A stretch of 64,000 nucleotides of DNA from Pseudidiomarina donghaiensis. Lineage in GTDB: Bacteria > Pseudomonadota > Gammaproteobacteria > Enterobacterales > Alteromonadaceae. The stretch is taken from NCBI RefSeq assembly GCF_900116895.1, contig NZ_FPCF01000003.1, positions 62,001-126,000 of the forward strand. The letters are read 5' to 3'. The translations under genes and the position numbers were made by a program. The notes below the pieces were generated by a model that did no database searches, was not told where the DNA came from, and saw only the letters and a list, made by a program, of their open reading frames with translations. Of this stretch, positions 18,813 to 26,797 are shown piece after piece (position 1 is the first letter of the stretch; every line of letters begins with the position of its first letter).

Positions 18813-20996
18813 TGCAGTTGCTTTTGCTGCGCGTGCAGCATGTAGTTTTTTATAGCTTTCAATCAACCGCAAATGTCGATCTAATCCTTCAAGCTTCATG
18901 CTGGTTGGGGTTAGGCCTGGGAAGCGCACGCTGCCGTCTACCGCGCCGACCACTTCTGCCATGGTGTGTTCACCAAACATGCGGCGGAAATTCGGCAAAT
19001 AGTCATCTAACTGCATCTCATCATCTAATTCAATTTCTAACACGGCACTGACTGCACGATAGAATAAACCGCGCGCAACGGTGTTCTCGTTATACTGCAA
19101 GAACGCTTCAACCAGCTCGTAGGCTTCTTCATGGCGGCCTAAGGCTAAGTAAATTAACAGCTTCAGTTCAAGAATGGTTAGCTGGCCCCAAACCGTATTC
19201 TCATCAAACTCAATACCAATTAAGGTAATAATATCAATGTAGTTATCCAACTGGCTTTCTTCGAGGCGCTCAACCAGTGAACTTAACTGCTCGTTGTTTA
19301 AACGATGCAGATTGAGAATATCTTCGCGGTAATCCAGAGCTTTGTTGGTGTTATCCCAAACTAAGTCTTCAATTGGGTAAACTTCTGAGTAACCTGGCAC
19401 CAAAATGCGGCATACGGGGGCACCAAGCTCGGTATAAACTGCCATGTAAGCTTCTAAGCCGAGCTGGCTTAAAATACCAAATAAGTTATCGGCTTCTTCT
19501 TGGTTTGTGCCTGAGAAATCCCATTGGCAAAATTCGTAATCGCTACGCGCGCTGAAGAAGCGCCATGAAATCACTCCAGAGGAGTCAATAAAGTGTTCGA
19601 CAAAGTTATTGGGCTCGGTAACCGCCATACTATTGAACGTCGGTGGCATAAAGTCGTTTAGCCCCTCAAAACTCCGGCCTTGTAGCAGTTCGGTAAGGCT
19701 TCGCTCTAATGCCACATGAAAGCTTGGGTGTGCGCCAAAAGAAGCAAATACACCACCCGTGCGAGGGTTCATCAATGTGACACATGCTACCGGGAACTGG
19801 CCACCTAATGACGCGTCTTTCACTAATACAGGAAAGCCTTGCGCCTCAAGTGCTGCCACAGCCTCGACAATTTCTGGATACTGCGCTAAAACCTCGGCGG
19901 GAACATCCGGCAAAGCAATCTCTTGCTCAATAATTTGCTTTTTTACCGCGCGCTCAAAAATCTCCGACAAACATTGTACTTGCGCTTCAGGCAAGGTGTT
20001 GCCGGCACTCATCCCGTTACTTAAATAGAGGTTCTCAATAAGATTTGACGGAAAATAAACCGTTTCACCGTCAGATTGGCGCACAAACGGAAGCGCACAA
20101 ATACCGCGGTCGCTGCGCCCCGAGTTGGTGTCAATTAAGTGAGAACCTTGCAGCTCATCATCGGGATTGTAAATGGGCAAGCAGTAGTCATCTAATAGCC
20201 CCTCTGGAAGGCTATCTTCGTCGTTTAACGCAAACCATTTTTCATTCGGATAATGAACAAATTCGGCGTTGGCAATGTCTTGCCCAAAAAACTGATCGTT
20301 ATAGAAGAAATTACAGTTTAGCCGCTCAATAAACTCGCCAAGCGCAGATGCCAAGGCGGCCTCTTTGGTAGCGCCTTTGCCGTTGGTGAAGCACATCGGC
20401 GAGGCCGCGTCGCGTATATGCAGTGACCATACGTGCGGGACGATATTGCGCCATGACGCGATTTCAATTTTCATGCCTAAATCGGCAAGTATTTGCGTCA
20501 TATTGGCGATGGTTTTTTCAAGCGGTAGGTCTTTGCCTTCAATGTAAGTTAATGAGCTGCCTTCTGGCTTGCCCATGAGCAAGGCCTGCGCGTCTTCATC
20601 AAGGTTCTCGACGACCTCGATTTGGAATTCTGGGCCCGTTTGCACAACTTTCTTTACGGTACAGCGGTCAATTGAACGCAATATGCCTTGACGATCTTTC
20701 TCTGAAATATCTTCCGGCAATTCGACCTGAATTTTAAAAATTTGGTTGTAGCGGTTTTCCGGGTCAACAATGTTGTTTTGTGACAGACGAATATTCTCGG
20801 TTGGAATATCGCGCGATAAACAATAAACCTTCACGAAATAAGCGGCGCACATAGCCGATGACGCCAAAAAATAGTCAAACGGGCTTGGCGCGGAGCCGTC
20901 GCCTTTATAGCGAATAGGCTGATCGGTGATGACCGTAAAGTCATCAAACTTCGCTTCAAGACGCAGGTTATCGAGAAAGTTTACTTTTATTTCCAT
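18810..20996 (-). CDS. OsmC domain-YcaO domain fusion protein
   Basis: The start is set at ATG 20996 (MEIKVNFLDNLRLEAKFDDF); a GTG at 21011 would add five residues. This gives 728 residues. Residues about 1-140 are OsmC/Ohr-like (GDGSAPSPFDYFLASSAMCA, with Cys). From about residue 165 the protein matches E. coli YcaO: VWSLHIRD, CFTNGKGATKEAALASALGE, then FIERL, and LSEIFERAVKK, which are ATP-binding elements of the YcaO fold. The C-terminal part is helical and TPR-like. E. coli YcaO assists RimO in beta-methylthiolation of ribosomal protein S12. The fused OsmC domain, usually a peroxide or thiol-handling unit, suggests a redox or sulfur link. A Fur-like box lies 84 bases upstream. Confidence 0.9.
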   Translation of the reverse strand: MEIKVNFLDNLRLEAKFDDFTVITDQPIRYKGDGSAPSPFDYFLASSAMCAAYFVKVYCLSRDIPTENIRLSQNNIVDPENRYNQIFKIQVELPEDISEKDRQGILRSIDRCTVKKVVQTGPEFQIEVVENLDEDAQALLMGKPEGSSLTYIEGKDLPLEKTIANMTQILADLGMKIEIASWRNIVPHVWSLHIRDAASPMCFTNGKGATKEAALASALGEFIERLNCNFFYNDQFFGQDIANAEFVHYPNEKWFALNDEDSLPEGLLDDYCLPIYNPDDELQGSHLIDTNSGRSDRGICALPFVRQSDGETVYFPSNLIENLYLSNGMSAGNTLPEAQVQCLSEIFERAVKKQIIEQEIALPDVPAEVLAQYPEIVEAVAALEAQGFPVLVKDASLGGQFPVACVTLMNPRTGGVFASFGAHPSFHVALERSLTELLQGRSFEGLNDFMPPTFNSMAVTEPNNFVEHFIDSSGVISWRFFSARSDYEFCQWDFSGTNQEEADNLFGILSQLGLEAYMAVYTELGAPVCRILVPGYSEVYPIEDLVWDNTNKALDYREDILNLHRLNNEQLSSLVERLEESQLDNYIDIITLIGIEFDENTVWGQLTILELKLLIYLALGRHEEAYELVEAFLQYNENTVARGLFYRAVSAVLEIELDDEMQLDDYLPNFRRMFGEHTMAEVVGAVDGSVRFPGLTPTSMKLEGLDRHLRLIESYKKLHAARAAKATA

Positions 20997-21079
20997 GACA
21001 AAATAGACCACTGATTGAAAATTCGGCGGCTATTATCGCGTTTTTAGCGGCAATTGTCTTGGTCAATTATTTATTTGCA

Positions 21080-21098
21080 AATGAGAATCGTTCTCATT
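21080..21098. promoter_or_regulatory. Fur-like box (iron-responsive operator)
   Basis: AATGAGAATCGTTCTCATT has perfect 8-bp arms around a three-base centre. It closely matches gammaproteobacterial Fur sites built from GATAAT/NATGAGAAT repeats. It lies between the divergent OsmC-YcaO gene (84 bases away) and a small ORF on the plus strand (28 bases away). Either or both may be iron-repressed. Confidence 0.75.
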
Positions 21099-21125
21099 AG
21101 GCTGTGTGTTGGACACGGGGGATGT

Positions 21126-21236
21126 ATGCAACACACACGTATTAAGTTAACTCTATTTGCATTAATGGCTTTGCCGCTGGCATTTCATATTGTGCTTATT
21201 GTTGGCACGGTTCTACTTAGCGGCAACTCGCATTAA
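21126..21236 (+). CDS. 36-residue predicted membrane peptide under a Fur-like box
   Basis: The ATG at 21126 has GGGGG four bases upstream and follows a Fur-like box by 28 bases. The peptide MQHTRIKLTLFALMALPLAF continues to about one transmembrane helix and ends LLSGNSH. It has a basic N-terminus and a single hydrophobic helix, as seen in many small bacterial membrane proteins. The stop overlaps the end of the convergent gene by four bases. I do not recognise a family. The upstream part of the frame, from 21054, runs through the Fur box and is not likely translated. It could be spurious. Confidence 0.5.
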   Translation: MQHTRIKLTLFALMALPLAFHIVLIVGTVLLSGNSH

Positions 21237-21892
21237 TTGTTCGCTTTAGGCATACCTAAAGCTTCACGCATGCTATTGGCAAAGGCGACAAACTTTTCTT
21301 TCATGGTGCGTTTTACCGACACTTCTAGCGAGCCCAATACAGAATAGCCAGTAATGGTTATTTGTGGTGCCTGACGGTTAGCAATAGATGGTGCACGGTT
21401 TTCAGATGAACCAATAATATTGAACATGCGAGTCGTTACATTCACGTTTTCGGGAACATAAATATCTAGACTGCCTAAAACGTTGGCGACATTAACTTCA
21501 ACGTGCTGGTGCTGAAAAATAGCATCAGTAAAGTCTAATTTTGCCGAGCCGACAATATCAACCACGTGAATTTTCTTTGGCACAACCCATTGTCCTTCGC
21601 GCACATTTGAGCCCAAAATACTGATGAGCTTGTCATCTTCCTCGGCTTGGCCTGCACTATAGTTTGGGGTAAACGAACGCTCTTTTTGCGCGTCATATTT
21701 TGAATCCGCTTCCAGCGGTAGGTCTTCAACAAGGTCAACTAATTGCCGATGTGACTCGGTTGCCATGGCTTCATCAAGCCGGCGCTCGAAAGCTTCGGCA
21801 GAGATAATGGCGTGGCTGTAGTTCACTATAAGTTTATCAACTGTTTCTTCGCGAACTTGTTCGATAGGGCGATCTTCTAACTTCACTGGCAT
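21233..21892 (-). CDS. DUF1707 / LiaF-like C-terminal domain protein without membrane helices
   Basis: A 219-residue soluble protein. Residues about 12-60 resemble the DUF1707/SHOCT-like helical element (VDKLIVNYSHAIISAEAFERR). The second half is a strand-rich domain with ISILGSNVREGQW, IVGSAKLDFTDA, NVLGSLDIYVPENV and YSVLGSLEVSV. These repeated G-S/LG-S turns match the LiaF-type beta-helical C-terminal domain (cell wall-active antibiotics response proteins). LiaF proteins of Gram-positive bacteria usually have N-terminal membrane helices, which are absent here. It could bind a membrane or regulatory partner. Function unknown; the domain call is by pattern. Confidence 0.68.
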   Translation of the reverse strand: MPVKLEDRPIEQVREETVDKLIVNYSHAIISAEAFERRLDEAMATESHRQLVDLVEDLPLEADSKYDAQKERSFTPNYSAGQAEEDDKLISILGSNVREGQWVVPKKIHVVDIVGSAKLDFTDAIFQHQHVEVNVANVLGSLDIYVPENVNVTTRMFNIIGSSENRAPSIANRQAPQITITGYSVLGSLEVSVKRTMKEKFVAFANSMREALGMPKANN

Positions 21893-22026
21893 GATGAATT
21901 CCTTGTGTTCGTTGTTATTGACTATAGCGGAATACCATGCAATTTCTAGACCATATTTTTTATGCTTTATAATTCAATGAGTTATATTCTTAAAGATTAT
22001 TTCGTTTAGCGTGTTTTGCAAAAAAG

Positions 22027-22060
22027 TGGCGAAAACAACGACCATATCATAGGTCGTTGT
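22027..22060 (-). terminator. Terminator overlapping the stop of the DUF3750 lipoprotein gene
   Basis: On the minus strand ACAACGACC pairs perfectly with GGTCGTTGT (plus 22035-22043 and 22052-22060), followed by TTTT and a further T-rich run. The TGA stop (22047-22049) is in the loop region, so the stem includes the last sense codons. Confidence 0.6.
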
Positions 22061-22586
22061 CTGCATAGCCGCTACCAATAGCACTAAACGGTAATTGCAG
22101 CCCAAGCTCTGGCACTTGCAGGCCTATCCAGGCTGGAAATGTGTTGCTGTTAGGGCCGGGTACCGCTTCGTATTCATTAGCCCAAGGGTATCGAGTTACG
22201 GCTTCGTTAATTCTCGGAATTAGCGCTGCTGCTTGCTCGCCTTGAAGCGATAATATTTTTTCGGGCTTGGCACCATACCAATAGCGATCCGGCGTTGCAG
22301 TTTGGTAACTATATAGCGCTGGCTGTCCACGATTGACGCGCCAACCCACCACTTCATGAACGGTATATTCAGCCGCACCTTCTGGTTTTACGGCAATCCA
22401 TGTGTGCACGGCAAACCAACCACGCCACCCAAAGGCATCTGCAGCGTATACTTCGATAACAGCTGCTTTTTCAGTCGTTGGGTGTGGAGCAATACCTGCC
22501 GGTTCTCGTGACGCGGTGCGCCAGTCTCCAGACGAGCATGCGATAAGTAGCGCACAACTGATGAATATAATTAAATTTTTTACCAT
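22047..22586 (-). CDS. DUF3750 family lipoprotein
   Basis: The start is set at the ATG on 22586, which has AGGA six bases upstream and gives MVKNLIIFISCALLIACSSG, a proper lipoprotein signal. The product is 179 residues. The mature part contains VYAADAFGWRGWFAVHTWIA, VHEVVGWRVNRG, RYWYGAKP and RYPWANEY, which I recognise as the DUF3750 pattern. The conserved Trp, Tyr and His residues may mark a binding or catalytic site. The function is unknown. It is divergent from a small lipoprotein gene and ends in a hairpin. Confidence 0.72.
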   Translation of the reverse strand: MVKNLIIFISCALLIACSSGDWRTASREPAGIAPHPTTEKAAVIEVYAADAFGWRGWFAVHTWIAVKPEGAAEYTVHEVVGWRVNRGQPALYSYQTATPDRYWYGAKPEKILSLQGEQAAALIPRINEAVTRYPWANEYEAVPGPNSNTFPAWIGLQVPELGLQLPFSAIGSGYADNDL

Positions 22587-22720
22587 TAACATTCCTATAA
22601 AAGCGTTCAATGTAATACTGCTACGTTGCAATCGTCACATTTGTTCAATTCGTGAACTATACTTATTCCTGCTTAGGGTGCATTTGATTATTTGTGCTTT
22701 AGCCTAAGTGGAGGTGAATT

Positions 22721-22912
22721 ATGCGCATTGCAATGATAATAATCATCGGACTATTTTTGCTTGGATGCTCACAAACACCTAGCTCAAATGCAGGTACCAA
22801 AACTGTGGTTGATGCAACTTATATTGCGTCGGTAGAGCAAGCAGCTCAGAAGTCTGCTGTTGATGTCATATGGGTAAACCCACCAACCAAACAAGTGAAA
22901 GAAAACAACTAA
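22721..22912 (+). CDS. Small lipoprotein (63 residues)
   Basis: It has a strong ribosome site (GGAGGTG) and a short signal with lipobox LFLLGC (Cys16). The mature peptide of about 48 residues has a helical stretch (DATYIASVEQAAQKSAVDV) and ends IWVNPPTKQVKENN. The VIWVNPP motif occurs in small uncharacterised lipoproteins of related marine gammaproteobacteria as far as I recall. A strong terminator follows at once, so this is a monocistronic gene. Function unknown. Confidence 0.75.
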   Translation: MRIAMIIIIGLFLLGCSQTPSSNAGTKTVVDATYIASVEQAAQKSAVDVIWVNPPTKQVKENN

Positions 22913-22916
22913 ACGT

Positions 22917-22958
22917 TAGAAGCCACAACAACAGATGTTGTGGCTTCTATTTTTTTAT
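22917..22958. terminator. Strong terminator between small lipoprotein and Mpo1-like genes
   Basis: TAGAAGCCACAAC (22917-22929) pairs perfectly over 13 bases with GTTGTGGCTTCTA (22937-22949), then a T-run. It overlaps the end of the convergent gene by a few bases. Confidence 0.93.
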
Positions 22959-23449
22959 TTTGCGAATCGCGCCTCAATATCGCGGTGTAGTTGCTTTTTG
23001 CCACCCAAAAAGAATACGACTTCGGCAACGACAAACAGGGGGCCTATGGCTAGTCCCATAATATCATCAACAAAGGCTGGTTTTTTGCCTTCGAAATAAT
23101 GACCGACAAATTGAAATATCCAACCAACAACAAACAGGCCAATACCCCAAATTAGCCATGTACCGGTTGGTAGCAACGCAATATGGCTGGCAAGCCAAAC
23201 CGCGAGACCAAGGAGTACCGTCATAAGTATGCCAAGCATGACATCAAGTTTTAAGTAAAACAGCGCGGCAGCGGCACTAACTAAGATAGCTGGAGATAGC
23301 ATCACATCTAGAACGGTCCATGAGGGGCGTGACAATAAGATGAGTATGGCGACGACAATCATGGGTATGCCGATTAAATGGGTCATAATATTACGGCTAT
23401 CGCGGTGATAAGCAGCATAACCCGCTAAATGATCTGTGATTGTTTTCAT
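22955..23449 (-). CDS. DUF962 / Mpo1-like membrane protein
   Basis: A 164-residue protein with about four hydrophobic helices. The N-terminal YAAYHRDSRNIMTHLIGIPM carries the conserved H-x(n)-N-x3-H-x2-G-P pattern of DUF962, and FQFVGHYFEGKKPAF with DDIMGLAIGPLFVVAE carries the second His cluster. Yeast Mpo1 of this family is an iron-dependent dioxygenase in alpha-oxidation of 2-hydroxy fatty acids. The conserved His residues suggest a similar metal site. A bacterial role has not been shown to my knowledge. Divergent from the AI-2E gene, with 64 bases between starts. Confidence 0.82.
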   Translation of the reverse strand: MKTITDHLAGYAAYHRDSRNIMTHLIGIPMIVVAILILLSRPSWTVLDVMLSPAILVSAAAALFYLKLDVMLGILMTVLLGLAVWLASHIALLPTGTWLIWGIGLFVVGWIFQFVGHYFEGKKPAFVDDIMGLAIGPLFVVAEVVFFLGGKKQLHRDIEARFAK

Positions 23450-23513
23450 AACTTGCTCACTGGTTGTTTTGTTGACAATATTAACCCGATTCTAACAAAG
23501 AACAAGGACTCCC

Positions 23514-24569
23514 ATGCGAGAACAACTTGAACGTCGTTCGTTTTTGATTTTATTAGCAGCGGTAACCATCGCTTTTGGCTTTATTCTGGAGCCATTTTGG
23601 TCGGCCATCTTTTGGGCCTGTGCGGTGGCTGTCATTTTTTCACCGCTACAAAGTTTCCTTTCGAAAAAAATTGGTGAGCGGCCCAATCTTAATGCGCTGA
23701 TAACCTTAACCATTTGCATGCTGATTGTTGTAATTCCAGTTATCTTTCTCAGTATGGCGTTTGTGCAAGAAGGTATTCAGTTGTATCAGCGCATCGACTC
23801 AGGGGAAATTGATCCGAAGCAGATGTTATTGCAATTGCGAGATGCTTTTCCGGTGGTTGATAAACTACTAGTTGAGTTAGGTATTAATCCCAATGACATT
23901 CGTGAACAAGTGACTTCTGCAGTTCAGGCTGCTTCGAAATTTTTAGCAAAAGAAACCTTGGCGATAGGGCAGAACACCTTTAGCTTTTTTATTAGCTTAG
24001 CGTTAATGATGTACCTTACGTTTTTCTTATTACGCGATGGCTCAAAACTGAAAGAGCTGCTCATTAAAGCCCTACCAATTGGTGATGAGCGCGAGCATGC
24101 ACTATTTCAAAAGTTCGTTGAAGTCACCCGAGCGACAGTCAAAGGGAACCTAGTTGTAGCTATTGTGCAAGGTGCTTTAGGCGGCATTATATTCTGGATT
24201 TTAGATATTCCAGCCCCCTTGCTGTGGGGCGTGATTATGGCCTTTTTATCGCTGATACCAGCGGTTGGCGCGGCACTTGTTTGGTTTCCTGCAGGTTTGT
24301 ATTTATATGCAACCGGGGCATGGGTTAGCGCGACGGTATTAATGGCTTACGGGGCTATTATTATTGGTTTAGCTGATAATGTATTGCGGCCCATTTTGGT
24401 TGGTCGCGACACAAAGTTACCGGACTATGTGGTGCTGTTTTCAACCATCGGTGGTATATCGTTATTTGGTATTAATGGTTTTGTTATTGGGCCCTTGGTC
24501 GCAGCATTGTTTATGGCTATGTGGCAGATTTTTATGACCGATTTTAATCACCACACCACCGACAATTAA
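23514..24569 (+). CDS. AI-2E / PerM family transporter
   Basis: A 351-residue inner-membrane protein with seven to eight hydrophobic segments and a long central amphipathic part. Signatures of the AI-2E (UPF0118) family are visible: LRDGSKLKELL, VQGALGGIIFWILDIPAPLL, SLIPAVGAALVWFPAGL, and the C-terminal DNVLRPILVGRDTKLPDYVV and FGINGFVIGPLVAALF. Members include TqsA (autoinducer-2 export), PerM and sodium/proton antiporters, so the substrate is not predictable from the family. AAGGA precedes the start. A GC hairpin at 24581-24598 lies between it and convergent amtB. Confidence 0.9.
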   Translation: MREQLERRSFLILLAAVTIAFGFILEPFWSAIFWACAVAVIFSPLQSFLSKKIGERPNLNALITLTICMLIVVIPVIFLSMAFVQEGIQLYQRIDSGEIDPKQMLLQLRDAFPVVDKLLVELGINPNDIREQVTSAVQAASKFLAKETLAIGQNTFSFFISLALMMYLTFFLLRDGSKLKELLIKALPIGDEREHALFQKFVEVTRATVKGNLVVAIVQGALGGIIFWILDIPAPLLWGVIMAFLSLIPAVGAALVWFPAGLYLYATGAWVSATVLMAYGAIIIGLADNVLRPILVGRDTKLPDYVVLFSTIGGISLFGINGFVIGPLVAALFMAMWQIFMTDFNHHTTDN

Positions 24570-24615
24570 ACATAGATGAAGGGCTGCCGTGGCAGCCCTC
24601 ATTTGCTTGAACAAG

Positions 24616-25788
24616 TTATCGGCCCTTGGCTGAAACAAACTCCGGATAGGCTTCGACACCGCACTCGGCGATGTCAGCCCCCGTATATTCATGTTCGACA
24701 CCTAGGCGAATGCCGAATGCTCTATTTAGAAACCACCAAATAATTAAACTGCAGCTAAATACCCAAGTAAAGATAACTGCGGCGCCAATAAGCTGACTGG
24801 TTAAACTTGCACTCGCCGAAGTTAGAGCAACACAGACTAAGCCGTAAATGCCCACCACGCCATGCACTGAAATTGCACCCACTGGGTCATCTATTTTTAA
24901 TCTATCTAAAGCAACAATGGACAACACAACAATGACACCAGCGCCGCAACCAATAAGGGTTGCACTAAGCGCACTTGGCGCGGCCGGCTCTGCAGTAATC
25001 GCAACAAGGCCGGCAAGCACGCCATTTAATATCATGGTTAAATCTGCTTTTCGCCAAATGAGTCGGGTTATCAAAAACGCTGCTAAAGCGCCGCCAGCTG
25101 CCGCCATATTTGTATTGAGAAAGATAGTTGCAACGCTATCGGCATTCTCAATGTTATGAATGGTTAACTGCGAGCCGCCATTAAAGCCAAGCCAGCCAAA
25201 CCACAAAATGAGGGTGCCTAAGCTTGCCAGCGGCATGTTAGCGCCAGGTATCGGGTAAATTGCGCCACTATGACCGTATTTGCCTTTCCGTGGGCCAAGT
25301 ATAAGCACCCCAGCCAGCGCCGCCGCGGCGCCGGCCATATGTACCACACCTGCGCCAGCAAAATCGATAAATCCTAGCTGGCTGAGGAATCCACCGCCCC
25401 ATACCCAGCTGCCCGAAACTGGGTATATAACGGCTGTCATGATGACCGCGAAAATAAGAAACATCGATAGCTTCATGCGCTCGGCAACTGCGCCTGAAAC
25501 AATTGACATTGCCGTTGCAACAAAGACTAACTGGAAAAAAATGTAAGCCTTGGGAGCATAGCCAGAAGGCGTACTGTCGCCATACATAATTTGATAACCG
25601 ACGTTGAGAAAGCAAATACACGCCAAAGCGTATAGCAAAATATTCTTCACCAAAATTTCAGTGGTGTTTTTGCTACGAACGAGCCCGGCTTCGAGCATCG
25701 AAAAACCAGCCGCCATCCACATCACTAAGGCGGCGCTGACTAAAATGAAAAGCGTATCGATTGCATAGTTAAGTTCTGTTAAAGACAT
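24616..25788 (-). CDS. amtB: Ammonium transporter AmtB
   Basis: A 390-residue inner-membrane channel with eleven predicted helices and no obvious N-terminal signal peptide. MWMAAGFSMLEAGLVRSKNT is the conserved N-terminal element. DFAGAGVVHMAGAAAALAG holds the first pore His, and a GVVGIYGLVCV segment late in the protein holds the region of the second. It conducts ammonia/ammonium and is blocked by the PII protein encoded upstream, with nine bases between the genes. The pair is under a sigma-54 promoter with NtrC-type sites, so expression should rise under nitrogen limitation. Confidence 0.95.
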   Translation of the reverse strand: MSLTELNYAIDTLFILVSAALVMWMAAGFSMLEAGLVRSKNTTEILVKNILLYALACICFLNVGYQIMYGDSTPSGYAPKAYIFFQLVFVATAMSIVSGAVAERMKLSMFLIFAVIMTAVIYPVSGSWVWGGGFLSQLGFIDFAGAGVVHMAGAAAALAGVLILGPRKGKYGHSGAIYPIPGANMPLASLGTLILWFGWLGFNGGSQLTIHNIENADSVATIFLNTNMAAAGGALAAFLITRLIWRKADLTMILNGVLAGLVAITAEPAAPSALSATLIGCGAGVIVVLSIVALDRLKIDDPVGAISVHGVVGIYGLVCVALTSASASLTSQLIGAAVIFTWVFSCSLIIWWFLNRAFGIRLGVEHEYTGADIAECGVEAYPEFVSAKGR

Positions 25789-25797
25789 GATGAACTC

Positions 25798-26154
<357 letters not shown>

Positions 26155-26185
26155 TCATGACCTAAGCATGGTCCAGACTTAGTCA

Positions 26186-26201
26186 AGCAATTGCCGTGCC
26201 A
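26186..26201 (-). promoter_or_regulatory. Sigma-54 promoter of glnK-amtB
   Basis: On the minus strand TGGCACGGCAATTGCT is a consensus RpoN promoter (TGGCACG-N4-TTGCT; GG and GC ten bases apart). It is about 50 bases before the glnK start. Confidence 0.92.
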
Positions 26202-26238
26202 ATAAATTTCGTCGAAAAGTGACTAAAAAAACCGGAAA

Positions 26239-26275
26239 TGCACAAATTTTGCACTGATTTGGTGCATGAATGCAC
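26239..26275. promoter_or_regulatory. NtrC-type enhancer sites for glnK-amtB
   Basis: TGCACTGATTTGGTGCA (26250-26266) matches the NtrC consensus TGCAC-N7-GTGCA. Further half-sites TGCAC at 26239-26243 and 26271-26275 give four half-sites spaced 9-12 bases apart. They lie about 40-90 bases upstream of the sigma-54 promoter, a normal enhancer distance. Confidence 0.8.
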
Positions 26276-26422
26276 GATATTGGGTAAGTTTTTGCGGCGG
26301 CTTAGTTTGTTGCCCGAGGCATGTGGTTTAAGCGCAGATAACTTATAATAAATCAATCTTTACAAGATGCTGCAAGCCCCGTAATGTATGGATCATACAC
26401 GCTCGAGCTTTAAGGTTGCGCC

Positions 26423-26785
26423 ATGAAAATCGTTTCTGTTGTTCTCGTTATTTTTGCCTTAGTGGGCTGTGCAACGAATCAGCCAAGTGAGCGAGGTTCA
26501 AATACCGCCGCGGCCGATTCAGTTGAATTTATGCGGCCGTATGAATTGTCTCGCACAGATGTCAGCGTAATTAGCCTTGGTGACGTGGAAGGGCGATCGT
26601 GCCAAGCAAATATCTTTGACGATAAACCAAGCCAAGAACAAGCTATTGTGCTGCTGAAAGTTGCAGCAGCAGAATTAAGCGCAAATCGTGTCGTCTTACG
26701 TACATGCCGTGAAGAAAAAACAGACTCGTGCCGCGCTAGCTGGGTTTGTCATGGACAAGCTTTGCAAGTTGAACCGTTACGTTAG
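26423..26785 (+). CDS. rcsF: RcsF-like outer-membrane lipoprotein
   Basis: A 120-residue lipoprotein with lipobox ALVGC (Cys16). The mature domain aligns with E. coli RcsF: SLGDVEGRSCQAN, then SANRVVLRTC, DSCRASWVCHGQAL. The four Cys residues keep the RcsF order and spacing and would form the two non-consecutive disulfides. In enterobacteria RcsF senses envelope damage and signals through IgaA to the RcsCDB phosphorelay. No rcs kinase or igaA gene is in this window, so its partner here is unknown. The linker is shorter than in E. coli. It starts 12 bases before the downstream cysteine synthase-like gene, so they may be co-transcribed. Confidence 0.82.
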   Translation: MKIVSVVLVIFALVGCATNQPSERGSNTAAADSVEFMRPYELSRTDVSVISLGDVEGRSCQANIFDDKPSQEQAIVLLKVAAAELSANRVVLRTCREEKTDSCRASWVCHGQALQVEPLR

Positions 26786-26797
26786 GAAGGAGTTTTC

